In this document: piece after piece, positions 1 to 10,294 of the stretch | How the letters are laid out: each line of letters starts with the position of its first letter | Numbering within the stretch: the stretch's first letter is position 1 | Source: Histomonas meleagridis | Lineage: Eukaryota > Parabasalia > Tritrichomonadida > Dientamoebidae | DNA: 64,000 bases | Assembly (NCBI GenBank): GCA_020186115.1 | Contig: WSYJ01000008.1 | Span: forward strand, 91,330-155,329 | Direction of reading: 5' to 3' | Translations under genes and position numbers: made by a program | The notes under the pieces: generated by a model | Told to the model about the DNA's origin: nothing | What the model saw: the letters and a program-made list of their open reading frames with translations, nothing else | The model's database searches: none

Positions 1-1
1 A

Positions 2-184
2 ATCGTTATTGTTTTTATTGTTGTTGGAATTATTGTTTTTGTGGTTAGGTTTACCAAAAAAGCAGTTTCATTACAATCAACAGAAAATTATGAAATAGGT
101 AAAACTACATCAAATAAGAGGAAAGAAATTGTTGATAATAAGTTTAGTGATTTCATACAAAACGAAAATGACCAATGGATTTAA
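2..184 (+). CDS. C-terminal end of a single-pass membrane protein (5' end outside window)
   Basis: An open frame enters from the left edge and ends at TAA 182-184, giving about 60 residues. It begins with some 20 strongly hydrophobic residues (mostly I, V, F and G), followed by RFTKK and a polar tail of about 40 residues that contains NYEIG and ends in DQWI. A hydrophobic segment, then a basic stop-transfer patch and a short hydrophilic tail, is what a type I surface protein looks like at its C-terminus. In trichomonads this layout is common in BspA-like LRR and other surface proteins, but no ectodomain is visible, so the family cannot be named. Confidence 0.6.
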   Translation: MVIVFIVVGIIVFVVRFTKKAVSLQSTENYEIGKTTSNKRKEIVDNKFSDFIQNENDQWI

Positions 185-250
185 CTTAATAAATATTTTT
201 GATGTTTTCTTTTATTTCAATATTTTTACTTGCAAATTTATGCAAATTTT

Positions 251-257
251 AAACGGT
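251..257 (+). promoter_or_regulatory. Myb-type AAACGGT element upstream of HSBP1
   Basis: AAACGGT lies 34-40 nt before the HSBP1 start. The same core, in either orientation, occurs upstream of the ankyrin genes and the GTPase relic in this window. Myb-like factors binding AACNG cores are known trichomonad transcription regulators. The link here is inferred from position and recurrence only. Confidence 0.35.
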
Positions 258-290
258 CTGAATTGAATTGCGCGGTTTTTAAATTGGTGG

Positions 291-494
291 ATGAGTGAAC
301 AACAAGACAACCTCCCAACACAGCCAGAAGATCTCGCAAATTTCATGGACTCCATTTTCACGCAAATGGAACAAAAGTTCACCGACATGGCTCAACAAGT
401 ACTTGGTCGCATTGATGAGATGTCTTCAAAAATCAATGAATTAGAAAAATCCATTGATCAGTTAATGCAACAAGCTGATGAAGAGGCTAAGTAA
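291..494 (+). CDS. HSBP1: Heat shock factor binding protein 1
   Basis: A 67-residue protein that matches the HSBP1 family along its whole length. The hallmark stretch QQVLGRIDEMSSKINELEKSI (residues 35-55) corresponds to the conserved GRIDDMSSRIDDLEKNI heptads of animal and plant HSBP1. The family forms a small coiled-coil trimer that binds the trimerisation domain of heat-shock factor and dampens its activity in the nucleus. Length is normal for the family (65-80 aa). The start is the only sensible ATG, with a short leader. The stop reads TAAATA, so the trichomonad poly(A) signal TAAA overlaps it. No break or oddity is seen. Confidence 0.93.
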   Translation: MSEQQDNLPTQPEDLANFMDSIFTQMEQKFTDMAQQVLGRIDEMSSKINELEKSIDQLMQQADEEAK

Positions 495-693
495 ATATCA
501 AAATAAAGCAAAATATTTTCCTCTTTAATTTAAAAAATCAATCTGGGTTGAAGTTTTGGCTTGTGAAAATAATATTTGTACGATACATCTTGACGTCGAG
601 CTAATACGCTCTTCATTTATCAAGAATGTGGTTGGTTTTCGTTTTGGATCTTGGGATAATTAGGGCACCCCAAAATCATTTCGGCATAATTCA

Positions 694-703
694 AAAAGTG
701 ACA
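694..703 (+). promoter_or_regulatory. AAAAGTGACA motif upstream of the BAP31-like gene
   Basis: AAAAGTGACA ends 28 nt before the ATG at 732. Identical 10-mers sit at 1355, 18753, 23854 (complement) and 56283 (complement), each just upstream of a gene on the matching strand. It may be a core promoter or initiator-proximal element. The function is inferred. Confidence 0.45.
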
Positions 704-731
704 AGTGATATTTGTTCAGTAAATTTACATA

Positions 732-1190
732 ATGATTTTCACAGTTGTTTTCCCTATAATTTGCATTGCTTGCTTGGGGATGATTGTTATATTTATTTTC
801 CCATTACCATTCTCGTTTAGGGTTAAGGTAATTAGAAATGCTTCCCGCTTATTTAAGACATTTTTGATTATTTTGGGAATTCAAATTATGTTTTTCATCC
901 AAGAATTTTTAAACCAGAAAGGACTTCGAGGTCAACTAAGTGGCAAGAATCAAACAAGCGGAAATAAAAACTTTATTGCATCAAATTATTTCCGTCATCA
1001 AAGAAACATGTATCTTATATCAATAGGCATAGTATTGTGCATTATTGTTTTAACTTTAACGCGCGTTTCCTATATTTTTGCTAATCAACATAATTTTTTA
1101 TTAGAGCAACACAAGAAAAAACAGATGGAAGAAGAACAAAAAGAAACAAAAGAAAACACAGATGAAGTAAATAAGCCTAAATCAGAATAA
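732..1190 (+). CDS. BAP31-like ER membrane protein
   Basis: A 152-residue protein with three hydrophobic segments (about residues 3-24, 40-58 and 95-115) and a charged C-terminal tail rich in K and E. The segment FRHQRNMYLISIGIVL matches the BAP31/Yet family signature around the third membrane helix (FRAQRNLYIAGF in animals), and the following LLEQHKKKQMEEEQ is the start of the usual cytosolic coiled coil. Family members act in the ER as cargo receptors and in quality control. The coiled-coil tail is much shorter than in animal BAP31 (about 246 aa), and there is no C-terminal KKXX. An upstream ATG at 626 opens a different frame. I prefer 732 because it aligns with family N-termini and follows the AAAAGTGACA motif. 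Confidence 0.8.
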   Translation: MIFTVVFPIICIACLGMIVIFIFPLPFSFRVKVIRNASRLFKTFLIILGIQIMFFIQEFLNQKGLRGQLSGKNQTSGNKNFIASNYFRHQRNMYLISIGIVLCIIVLTLTRVSYIFANQHNFLLEQHKKKQMEEEQKETKENTDEVNKPKSE

Positions 1191-1354
1191 GTTAGTGTTA
1201 AAAAAACAATAAACACCATTATTTAAAACCATAAGTTTTTAAAAACATCTTATTATATAAAAATATTTTTAAAGAGAGAATTAATTCGGTTCGTTTATGG
1301 AGCTTAATGTAATAAACAGATGTTTTTCTTCATCCGATTTTAAATTTAACGATT

Positions 1355-1364
1355 AAAAGTGACA
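1355..1364 (+). promoter_or_regulatory. AAAAGTGACA motif upstream of the BRSK-like kinase
   Basis: An exact copy of the recurring 10-mer, 29 nt before the ATG at 1394, on the gene strand. Confidence 0.45.
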
Positions 1365-1393
1365 GTCAAAATTGAAAAGTTGAAAATTTTTAT

Positions 1394-2906
1394 ATGTCAC
1401 TGGTTCCAAAACAAATCGGAAATTACCTTGTTATAGGTAGTCTGGGTTCTGGAACCTCTTGCAAAGTAAAACTAGCTGAAAACAAAGAAACACATGAACG
1501 ATTTGCAATAAAAATCTTAAAAAAAGGAACATTGTTATCTAAACCAAATCTTTATTCAAAAATACAGAGAGAAATCGCTTTAATGAGCCTCCTAAATCAT
1601 CCTAATATTCTTAAGCTTTTTGAAGTTTTTGAATCAACAAGACATCTTCATATTGTTCTTGAATATGCAGAAAACGGTGAGTTATTTGATTTGGTTGTAC
1701 AACATCAACACTTATCAGAACCAGATTCTATGCACATTTTTAGACAAATTATATATGCTCTTGAATATCTTCATATTCATGGAATTTGTCATCGTGATCT
1801 AAAACCCGAAAATATACTTTTGGACCAATATGACAATGTAAAGCTTGCGGATTTTGGCTTTGCTCGTTGGATGAAAACTGGTGTTGCAAATACATCATGT
1901 GGTTCACCACATTATACAGCCCCTGAAGTTATTAAATCGCAACCATATTCCGGAGTTCAAGCAGATGTTTGGAGTTCTGGCATAATTTTATATGCAATGC
2001 TTTCAGTATGTTTTTAAATATTTGGTTAAATTCCTATTTCGCTATGTTTATGAATGTGGGATTAACTAAATATCTTTTGTATGACTATCTAACACACAGG
2101 GTAAGCTTCCATTCAATGATGTCAACTTACGAAATTTGCTCTATAAAATCTCTAAAGGTGATTATCAAAATCTGACAGATGTAAGTTCTGATATTCAGGA
2201 TCTTATATCACGGATTCTTATTGTTGATCCAGAAAAACGCATCACCATTCCAGAAATAAAGGAGCACCCCGCCTTTCGTTTGGGGTTACCCGACGGTTAT
2301 GCCATTCCAAAACCGTTGACCCTCCCCGATGTGGGGTACCCCATTGATCCTCAAAGCATTGATTCCAAAGTTTATCAACTTTTGAAACAAGTTGGGTATC
2401 AAGATGAAAACGAACTGAACAATGACTTATTATCTGATGAGCCTACCATGATCAAAGTATTTTATTTAATGCTTACGAAGCAATATAAAGAATTTATGAT
2501 ACCATTTAAAAATGAACTCGAAAACAAAAAAGTTAATGAAGTTAATGAACAAATTGATGGAAAAGCAACAATGGGTTCAGTTGCAAAGAAAGTTGATTGG
2601 ATATTTAATGATAATGGAAATGTAATTTTCGAAATCGAAGAATGTATTTGCGGACTTAAAATGCAATGTTCAGATGCAATGTTCGTTGTTCAGAAGCTAT
2701 TGAAGAAATGTGAGTGTGAATGGTTTTATCCTAATGAGAGATTAATTATCGCAATGACTAAGTCATTGGCTGTTGTGCAGTTCGAAATTGTTAATGAGGA
2801 TATGAATGAATATTCGATGTATGTGAAAATGGATGGAGCAGAGAGAAGTGAATTTAATGAATTGTTTGATGAACTCAAAAAAGAATTGGTAAATCCTATC
2901 TGTTAA
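1394..2906 (+). CDS. CAMKL-type Ser/Thr protein kinase (BRSK/SAD-like), two exons
   Basis: Exon 1 is 1394-2005 and exon 2 is 2100-2906, joined in phase 0 to give 472 residues. The kinase domain is complete: glycine loop GSGTSCKV (17-24), AIK lysine K40, HRDLKPEN with D135, DFG 153-155, and activation segment CGSPHYTAPEV (169-179) with its APE. The intron falls just after YAMLS, and exon 2 resumes with GKLPFNDV, the expected next kinase residues. After the kinase comes a UBA-like stretch (about 260-315, with VYQLLKQVGY and LSDEPTMIKVFYLML), typical of BRSK/SAD and AMPK-related kinases. The C-terminal ~100 residues look like a divergent KA1-type domain. The upstream regulator and substrates cannot be told. 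The subfamily call is less sure than the kinase call. Confidence 0.88.
2006..2099 (+). other. Spliceosomal intron, 94 nt, canonical trichomonad ends
   Basis: It begins GTATGT and ends TCTAACACACAG, which matches the extended 5' site and the fused branch-point/3' site known for Trichomonas vaginalis introns. Without removal the frame stops at 2015-2017. With removal the kinase domain is continuous in phase 0. Confidence 0.95.
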
Positions 2907-3081
2907 ATTATGTCTTTTTATTAAATTTTTTTGTTTTTACACATCCACAAAAATAAATTAAATAAAAAATCATTTTAAAATTAACGGTGACACGTTACAT
3001 TTTGCCAGCGGTTTGATGTAAACAAAAGTGAAGTTAAAAGTGTCATGTTTAATTGTGTTTAGAAATCGACACTTGTTTATC

Positions 3082-4260
3082 TTAAGCTGTGCTTTGCCAA
3101 TGTTTTGCTGCTCTATCAGCGCCAATTTCCTTGAAATCATTCTTGCTAATCCATGAATTAGATTTATCAGCAGTCAAATTAGCAAGAACAGTTGCACCAA
3201 GGTAAACAAGGTAACGACGATTTGGTGGATCTTCGACCTTAATCTTATAGCTCTTGAGTTGTTTTCTGTCGTTCTTGAGGACATTCTTAAGAACTAAGTT
3301 CTTAAGATCGTTCTCAATACGGGTAGAAAGGCCTGGGAACATTGTTGTGCCTCCAGAAACAACAATAGATTGGAAGAATTGCTTACGAAGATTGATATCA
3401 GCTTTCATGATGGTCTCGAAAATGAGATCGGAAAGTCCTGGCGTTTCAAGACCAAGTTGGTAAGGCTGGAAAAGAACTTCTGGGGCTTCGAAACGTTCAC
3501 CGGAAACTTTGATTACACGGCCATCTGGTAATGTGTATGGAACAACATAAGTTGTTGTCTCTTTGGCAATGCGACGATCCATTTCAATGTCGGCTGAGAT
3601 GAAGCACATCTTTTCCTTGATTTCACGAACAACATCAAAATCAGATGTCTTATGGAATGTATAACCACGAAGTGTAAGAAGCTTAACCATATGCTCTGTG
3701 ATATCACGGCCTGCAATATCCATACGGCCAACAAGATGTGGGAGAAGATAGTTTTCGCAAATTGGCATAATGTGTGTAACACCATCACCTGAGTCAACAA
3801 CAACACCTGTGACTAAACCTTGAGCATAAAGAACAAGGATGGCTTGTGGTGAGATTTGGATTGCTGGGAAGTCATATTTTTCAAAGAAGATTTCCATCAT
3901 CTTCTTTCTGTTTTCGAGTGGGTTAAGTGGTGCTTCAGTGACGAGGACTGGGTGTTCGGAGCAGTTAATCTTAAGTTTATTCTTCCAGATATATTCAAGA
4001 ACTAATTGTTCATCTTCCCAGTTTTTGACGACACCATGTTCGACAGGGAGTGAAAGGTCAAGGTATTGACGGACGTCGTTGATCTCATCGCAGATCATTT
4101 GGTCCTTAAGCTTTGCGCGTGAGAATGATTCATCTGAACGAAGGATTGGACGACCAACTGTGTTCGGGAGAACAAAATCTGGAATCTGGGAGGTGCTCAT
4201 ACCGACCTTAAGGAAACCAGTACCGAGATCGAGAACGACGGGTGTCTTATGTCCTGACAT
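3082..4260 (-). CDS. ARP2: Actin-related protein 2 (Arp2/3 complex)
   Basis: A 392-residue actin-fold protein. Nucleotide-binding loops are visible: DLGTGFLKVG near the start, VVVDSGDGVTHI (about 150-165) and SGGTTMFPGL. Arp2-specific stretches include YAQGLVTGVVVDSGDG, HLVGRMDIAGRDIT, TLPDGRVIKVSGERFEAPE and a C-terminal EDPPNRRYLVYLGATVLA. It would nucleate branched actin as part of the seven-subunit Arp2/3 complex, fitting amoeboid adhesion in trichomonads. The frame extends 15 nt upstream only through a TTG, so ATG 4258-4260 (protein begins MSGHKT) is chosen. TCATTA, a match to the trichomonad initiator TCAYWW, lies about 10 nt before it. Confidence 0.92.
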   Translation of the reverse strand: MSGHKTPVVLDLGTGFLKVGMSTSQIPDFVLPNTVGRPILRSDESFSRAKLKDQMICDEINDVRQYLDLSLPVEHGVVKNWEDEQLVLEYIWKNKLKINCSEHPVLVTEAPLNPLENRKKMMEIFFEKYDFPAIQISPQAILVLYAQGLVTGVVVDSGDGVTHIMPICENYLLPHLVGRMDIAGRDITEHMVKLLTLRGYTFHKTSDFDVVREIKEKMCFISADIEMDRRIAKETTTYVVPYTLPDGRVIKVSGERFEAPEVLFQPYQLGLETPGLSDLIFETIMKADINLRKQFFQSIVVSGGTTMFPGLSTRIENDLKNLVLKNVLKNDRKQLKSYKIKVEDPPNRRYLVYLGATVLANLTADKSNSWISKNDFKEIGADRAAKHWQSTA

Positions 4261-4275
4261 TTGATTAATGAACAA

Positions 4276-4520
4276 AAGTGCTTGGTTTCACTTTTTGATT
4301 CAAACCGCTTTCCAGGGTGTAAAAAATACAGAACCCCAAAAAATGCTACATATTATTAAATTTTTAAGGTAATACTTAAATGAAATAATTAACAAAATTA
4401 AGTTTCGGATTTCTTATATAGTGAAATGAAGAATTCTGAATTTGGTTATCGGATATTTCTATTTTGCGTATTTCTGTGCTTATTTGGTCGGATAATTTAC
4501 AAAAATCGTTTTTACTTATT
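4276..4520. other. Short intergenic stretch
   Basis: AT-rich spacer between Arp2 and the GTPase relic. It holds AAAAAGTGAAA (complement, near 4290) and GCGGTTT (complement, near 4305), probably the Arp2 promoter. No gene is seen. Confidence 0.4.
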
Positions 4521-7500
4521 TCTAAATGATCATAGCTACAATTGGTAAAGCAGAAATTGCAACTTTTCCTAATGTCTTGAAGAACTTTCCTACGCCCTTC
4601 TTAAATTTTTGATCTTCTTTGAGATTACTTTTGCCTCATTGTTTAATTCTTCGATGCATTCACTTAACAATGAAGCGCTGTATGCCTTTAACTCACTTCT
4701 AATACTTTCATTTGCATCTGATATAACATAATCACATTTCCGATTAAGTCTACTTACAACATCACACGGTAATACATCCGAAGGACTTCCTGACCTATTT
4801 TGCATTTCAGTTCTTATTGACATTTTTTCTCTTTCTAATTCCATTCTAATCTTTTCTTTGAAGTCGCTTTTGATTTGTATTTTTGTTCCTTTCTTCTTCA
4901 GAAAGTTGATTTAAACTTTTCATATGTGTTTGAATTTGACTTGTGATATAATCTTCAAGTTTCTTATTAATACTTTCATTAACACTACCTGAATAACGTG
5001 ATTTAAATTCATTAATGCAATTATTAGTTATCATATCATTTAAATTTCGTGAGATTCGATTTAACTTTTCGAAGTCGCTTCGTTTGATTTTATATTCTTG
5101 TGCTGTGAATTCATTCTTCATTATAGATTCCGCAATTTGTTTCAAGCTTTCGATAACTTTCTCTATTTTATGCGCGTTTTGTCCCATTTCGATTAATATA
5201 CTTTTAGCTTGTGAACGTATGAAATCTTCAACTTGTTGTCGTGCAGCTTGATTGATATTAAATTGAAGACATATTCGATCGAGTTCAAGTTGACATTCAT
5301 TTTCTAAGTTACGAATACGACTTTCATTTAATATTGCGGATTCATCAGTTGATAATATGTTATTAATTTTCTCTTGTGCTATTGCCATTCTTTCGGATAT
5401 AAAAGATAACATTTTGTCTTCTTAATCTTTTGTAGTTTTCTTAATTCGTGTTTCTTTTTCTTGTTTAATTCATCCATTTTACCAATTAACTTATTATATA
5501 TATAATTGTCAATTTTATTGCGTATTTCTTTCGGTATTTTTTCTTTGGATTCATTCTTAAGTGTTGTTAAGATTTTGCGCTTAATACTTCTTAATAAACT
5601 AATTGATATTTGTGTATATTGCGAAATATCACTGTTTTGGATATCAGCTTTTTGTTGTTCAATTTCTTCTTCTATAATATATGTATTTCAGTATTAATGT
5701 TTTCTTGTATTTCCATAATGATTGAAAAATCAATTTTTTCTTCGGATCCAATTCGATTTAATTCATTAATACAATCATCAGAATCTAATGAACATAACCT
5801 TAAAAGTTCACCTAAATCTGATGATTTACTATTAGTCATTGTGTGTTCTGATTGTTTTTTCTTTGTTTCGATATACGAATTAATTTCATCTTGTAAATAT
5901 TTATGTTGTAATTGTTTCATTTGATCCCTAAGTTCATTAAATACTTTACATTTTGTTGATATTTCATCAGAAATTTCTCGTTTTAATTCTTTATATACAT
6001 TTGAATCTTTTACTTTCTCTTCTTCGATTTTACTATCGAATTCTTCTGTTAATTCTTTAATAATTTTGACGGAGTCTATAATTGGTAATTCAATAATTGT
6101 TCCTTCTTTAATTGTTGATTCGATTTTATTAATTTGATTATCAAGTTCTTGAATTTTCTTTTTAATGATTTCTTCAACAATTGGTTTATATTTGTTCTCA
6201 TAAGTTTTATTTTTCGTATCTAGAAAAACTTGATTAACAATCTGAATGATGTCTTGTTGTTCAGGCAAATTAATTAACTTTTCAAACATTTCACATGCGC
6301 TTTCACAATCAAATGTAAAATCTTTTCGTGCTTCTTCAATATGATTTATAAGTCTTTGCGCAAAGATTTTGAACCCGAGATTAAATTCATACCCTTGTGA
6401 CATTATATCCGCATTTATAGAAGGGCGACAATAATTTCCTATGAACGAAATTCTTAGTAATTCCAAAAATAAACTCTCTGTATATCAGTTAATGCACGAA
6501 AATTCGGTATTTTTGGGATTCCATCGTAACGTTTTGTTGTTTGTATATTTCAATGCACGATGAGAATTTTTAATGTTTATTTTGTACGTTAAAACAAAGA
6601 TGAAAATTTTGCACTTTGAACAGGCAACCAAATTAACGGCCATTGAGATATAAAAATTATATATTATGGTATCATTAGGAAATTCAAGACTTTTATCTTC
6701 AACTAAATATTCTACCATTAGAAGAAATGTTGAATCATCCCAATTAACTTAGTAAATTTTTCTTCTTGTATCTCTTTATAATTTTAAACGGCTTCACCAT
6801 CCGACCAGATAGACTCAAATAATAATATTGAAAAACGTTACGATAAGATTTTAATAATTTCAAGATATTTGAGTTAATGAATCATATAGACAATGGATAT
6901 ATGATATCAAGGAATTTTGTTTAGCCGTTTTTTAGAAATTATCGATTTTCTGATTTTTCCAACTTTTAGAATGTTGTAACGCGTAAACCATTTAATATTG
7001 AATGTTGTAAAAAATAAATTATTTAATAAAAAAGGTGTTCTTACTCAATATCTGTATGTTAATATGAGATAATATTTCAATTTATATAATTCAAGACAAT
7101 ATTTTACAAAATATTGTATTTTAAATGATGGCATGTTCTTTATTTAGGCCAATATTCAAAAAATAAATTTTGGCGGTTTTTTAAACGGCTTTGTCGCCCC
7201 TTCTGCATTTATATTCATTAGATAAAGTGGAATAACATCATTATATTGAATCGTATTTTGATTCTTCCTGACATCTATCAAATTTGCCTTTACTTGGCTG
7301 ATATTTAGGGACATTTCTTACAAGTGCAATTAAATTTTTGCTTAAATCACTTTTTAACGTTCCGCAATTATCAGATCAATTGTTTTGGGAATTTCTTTAA
7401 TTGTATCTGCTTCGTCAATTGAAAAGGTTAGATTTAACATAGATATAATAACACTGGATAATGCAGCATATGGATAAATAAGTTGGCTCATAAGATAGTG

Positions 7501-7885
7501 ACCGGCCTGAATTTGACAATTGAGCTTTAAAACCACCAGACCCTTCAGTATCAATAAAAAATATTTGAGTTTCGTTGTTTGGAATTATTTCCATTCCAAA
7601 CTTTTTCCTAAAATCATTATAATGAAAAGGCCCATAAATAAAAGCGCCAGTAGTTTCTTCATCCCTCCCATTACCAACAACAATACTGTTATCGCCGGTA
7701 AGTAATTTTAATGTACTGGACTTCCCAATTTCGTATGAACCAAAAATTTTTACAAAAATAATTGGCTTTCCTTGTGCTTCCATCATTGCATCCTTGAACT
7801 CATTGAGAACATGCTTGAATTTCCGGTTTTCTCCTTTGTCATCGCGTATTGTTGTCTTGTGATGTGGGAGTATAGAGTTATTCAT
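4521..7885 (-). pseudogene. Broken guanylate-binding-protein-like large GTPase
   Basis: The N-terminal open part (7885-7500) carries a P-loop GSYEIGKSST, a switch-II DTEG, and the surroundings expected of GBP/atlastin GTPases. The rest continues in changing frames: LMSQLIYPYAALSSVII (about 7500), LSKNLIALVRNVP with the base-binding region (about 7330), then long helical segments (6466-5672, 5412-4846, 4844-4590) and a hydrophobic C-terminus ending at TAG 4521-4523. At least five frame changes are needed, and 6.7-7.1 kb is barely readable. GBP-family GTPases remodel membranes. This copy cannot make a full protein and is best read as a pseudogene. AACCGTC, as in the ankyrin genes, lies upstream at 7931-7937 (complement). 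Confidence 0.75.
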
Positions 7886-7930
7886 ATTACAGATTGAGGT
7901 GGTTTTTTTAAAATAGTGACATATATAAAA

Positions 7931-7937
7931 GACGGTT
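7931..7937 (-). promoter_or_regulatory. AACCGTC element upstream of the GTPase relic
   Basis: The gene strand reads TTAACCGTC about 46 nt before the ATG at 7885, followed by TCACTATT, an initiator-like TCAYWW, about 30 nt before it. This is the same arrangement as at the ankyrin genes. Confidence 0.35.
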
Positions 7938-8107
7938 AAGAGCAGCTCTTAATTTCTTTTAATATCCTTCAAATAATTATTATAAAAATCATAAAAATTT
8001 ATTGAATTTGAAAGAGAAAAAAAATTAGAAGAATGAATTTTTTATGCATGTATAGTAAAAAATAAAATGATTCATAAATTATTTCATTTGAATTTTGAGA
8101 TGTTACT

Positions 8108-8820
8108 TTATTTGATTAGGGAACTTTTATCAATTCCTTCTTGTTCAAGAAGTAATTTAACGATTTCTGTATAACCATTATCAGATGCATACATAAGTGC
8201 TGTTTGAAATATTTCGAATAATTTCCAAATATTATTTTGAAATATAAAATTATTAAAATAAATATTAAATAAAACAAATAAATATTTTGAGCATCCATAT
8301 CAATTCCTTCTTGTTCAAGAAGTAATTTAACTATTTCTGTATGACCATTTAAAGATGCATTAATAAGTGCTGTATTAAATGAATTAAATAATTTCCAAAT
8401 ATTATTTTGAAATATAAAATTATAAAAACAAATATTAAATAAAACAAACAAATATCTTTAGCATTAATATCAATTCCCTCTTGTTCAAGAAGTAATTTAA
8501 CTATTTCTGTATGACCATTTAAAGATGCATTAATAAGTGCTGTTTGAAATAATTTAAATAATTTCCATATATTATTTTGAAATATAAAATTATAAAAACA
8601 AATATTAAATAAAACAAACAAATATCTTTAGCATTAATATCAATTCCTTTTTGTTCTAGAAGTAATTTAACTATTTCTGTATAACCTTTTAAAGATGCCC
8701 AAATAAGTCCCGTTCTAAATAATTTAAACAATTTCCAAATATTATTTTGAAATAAGAAATTATTAAAATAAATATAAAATAAAACAAATAAATATCTTTA
8801 ACATTAATATTAATACTTTC
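8108..8820 (-). repeat. Ankyrin-unit tandem array, 170-bp period, 4 units
   Basis: The landmark AAGTGCTGT (complement of the ACAGCACTT codons) recurs at about 8188, 8358, 8528 and 8697, a 170-bp spacing. Each unit is 93 nt of ankyrin coding plus a 77-nt T-rich linker whose 3' part is ATAATATTTGGAAATTATTT. Since 170 is not a multiple of three, successive units lie in different frames. Confidence 0.9.
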
Positions 8821-10002
8821 GTGTTCTAAAATATATTTAACAAGTTCAAAGTTTCCTGAACGTGCTGAAAAAACTAAAATATCTTTTGGAATTTGATTAT
8901 GTTGAAGAAAATGTTTAACAAGAAAAATATTTCCAAAGTCTGCTGATACATTAATAATATCATCATTAATTTTCATTCCTTCTTTTTGCAAAAATGAGAA
9001 AATTTCAAAATTAAAATATGAAACACAATTCTTTCCTAATTCTTCCAAAATATTTTTTTTATTTGCGCCAACAATATATTGAATAACATTATTTTCACCA
9101 AATTTTTCTAATTTTTTTTCATAAATATATTTGAAGATATCATTTCGTTGAAACTTAATTGCTGTTTCATATGCATTTTGAAAAGATGAATGATTTTGTT
9201 CACATAAATGAATTATTTCTTCATTTCCACCTGCAACTGCATATTGACCTGTATTTGATAAATTTGCACCATTCATAAGTAAATATTTAAAACATTTAAC
9301 AGATCCAAAGAATGCTGCATAATTAATTAATGAAGCATAATTATTAACGAAAGAACATCTTTCATAAGGTGATGGTTCAATTGTTTGATCAAAATCAAAA
9401 TCTTCTTGAGATGAAATTTCTTGAAGTTTTTCTATTTCATCATTTCGAATTATTTTTGTTATTTCATTTGGGTTATGTCCATCTTCAATTAATTTTTTAT
9501 GAAGTTCAAAATCATTCTTTGATAGTTCTTCATAATTATCTGTTATAAATTTAACAGATTCATAATATTCTAAATCTTTAATTTTTTCATTTGTCATGTA
9601 TTGAAGAAAATACCCACCATGAAAGTTTATATCCCTAGTGCAAATGTTATCTAATATTTTCTTATCGATTAATTTACTTTCAATCATTTTAGTAATCATA
9701 TAATGGAATTCTTGCCTGTTTTCATTATCATAAAAATGTGCATATATATAAATATCAAAAATATCAATTTCTTTTAGAAAGCTCATTTCCAATTTTTGAA
9801 TTTCTTTGAGAAAATTCAAATACAAATCAATTTCTTTCTCTCGCAAAACTAGAGCCGCATGTGTAATTCTAACTATAAGTAAATTAAAAGAGAATGGATA
9901 AGTATTACTAAATTTGTCAACGATTGATTTTGCAGATTGTTCAATATTTTCTTTGTTTAGGTTAAAGATTAAATTTTTAATAAATAGTAGTAGATCCCAC
10001 AT
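8108..10002 (-). pseudogene. DUF3447-type ankyrin protein gene with frame-shifting repeat array
   Basis: From ATG 10002 an open frame of about 410 residues carries the N-terminal helical region, the segment NDEIEKLQEISSQ, and the ankyrin/DUF3447 core (INYAAFFGSVKCFKYLLMNG, YAVAGGNEEIIHLCEQNHSS, NDIFKYIYE). It runs into KYILEHESININVKDI. Four further ankyrin units follow (8820-8108), each with TALINASLNGHTEIVKLLLEQ-type residues, but every 77-nt linker moves the next unit into another frame. The last unit ends cleanly with SSLIK and TAA at 8108-8110. Such proteins are a very large trichomonad family of unknown role. Either this is a pseudogene or the linkers are handled in some unrecognised way. 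The first 1.2 kb could still yield a protein ending at 8689. Confidence 0.7.
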
Positions 10003-10045
10003 CGTATATGGCTGTCAAAAAGGCCTTTCATTCAATTTTTGAATT

Positions 10046-10052
10046 AACGGTT
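10046..10052 (-). promoter_or_regulatory. AACCGTT element of the first ankyrin gene
   Basis: The gene strand reads TAACCGTTAATTC, centred about 47 nt before ATG 10002. Matching elements occur at the same distance from two other ankyrin genes in the window. Confidence 0.4.
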
Positions 10053-10059
10053 ATTTTAA

Positions 10060-10275
10060 ATGAACGAAATTTATTTACAAGTCACTTTTTCAATTTCAAT
10101 GCGTAAGGAGAACACTGGATATTTCTCTTTAATCTCTTATTCAAATATAGTAAAAGGAGATAAATTGACCCAAATAGTCAATATTCCGCATAATATTAAT
10201 CCATCATATCATGACACTCAAGAACCAATGACTGTTGATACATTCACTGTTCGTATTCAAAATTTTGAATTTTAA
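10060..10275 (+). CDS. Small unassigned open frame
   Basis: 71 residues from ATG with no recognised domain. The ATG lies inside the upstream region of the divergent ankyrin gene, and the frame stops shortly before the transposase relic on the same strand. It may be a worn 5' part of that relic or chance. I cannot support a function. Confidence 0.2.
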   Translation: MNEIYLQVTFSISMRKENTGYFSLISYSNIVKGDKLTQIVNIPHNINPSYHDTQEPMTVDTFTVRIQNFEF

Positions 10276-10294
10276 ATAATGATTTTATTGGTTA

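Noticed and set aside
626-820. 64-codon frame overlapping the BAP31-like start
   Set aside because: No family features and it overlaps the membrane protein in another frame; at most an upstream ATG.
8108-8820. Standard GT-AG introns in the 77-nt ankyrin linkers
   Set aside because: No GTATGT donor, no AG inside the linkers, and the only shared AG belongs to the ACA GCA codons and is absent in one unit (AGAACGGG). Splicing there gives a wrong frame or a short repeat.
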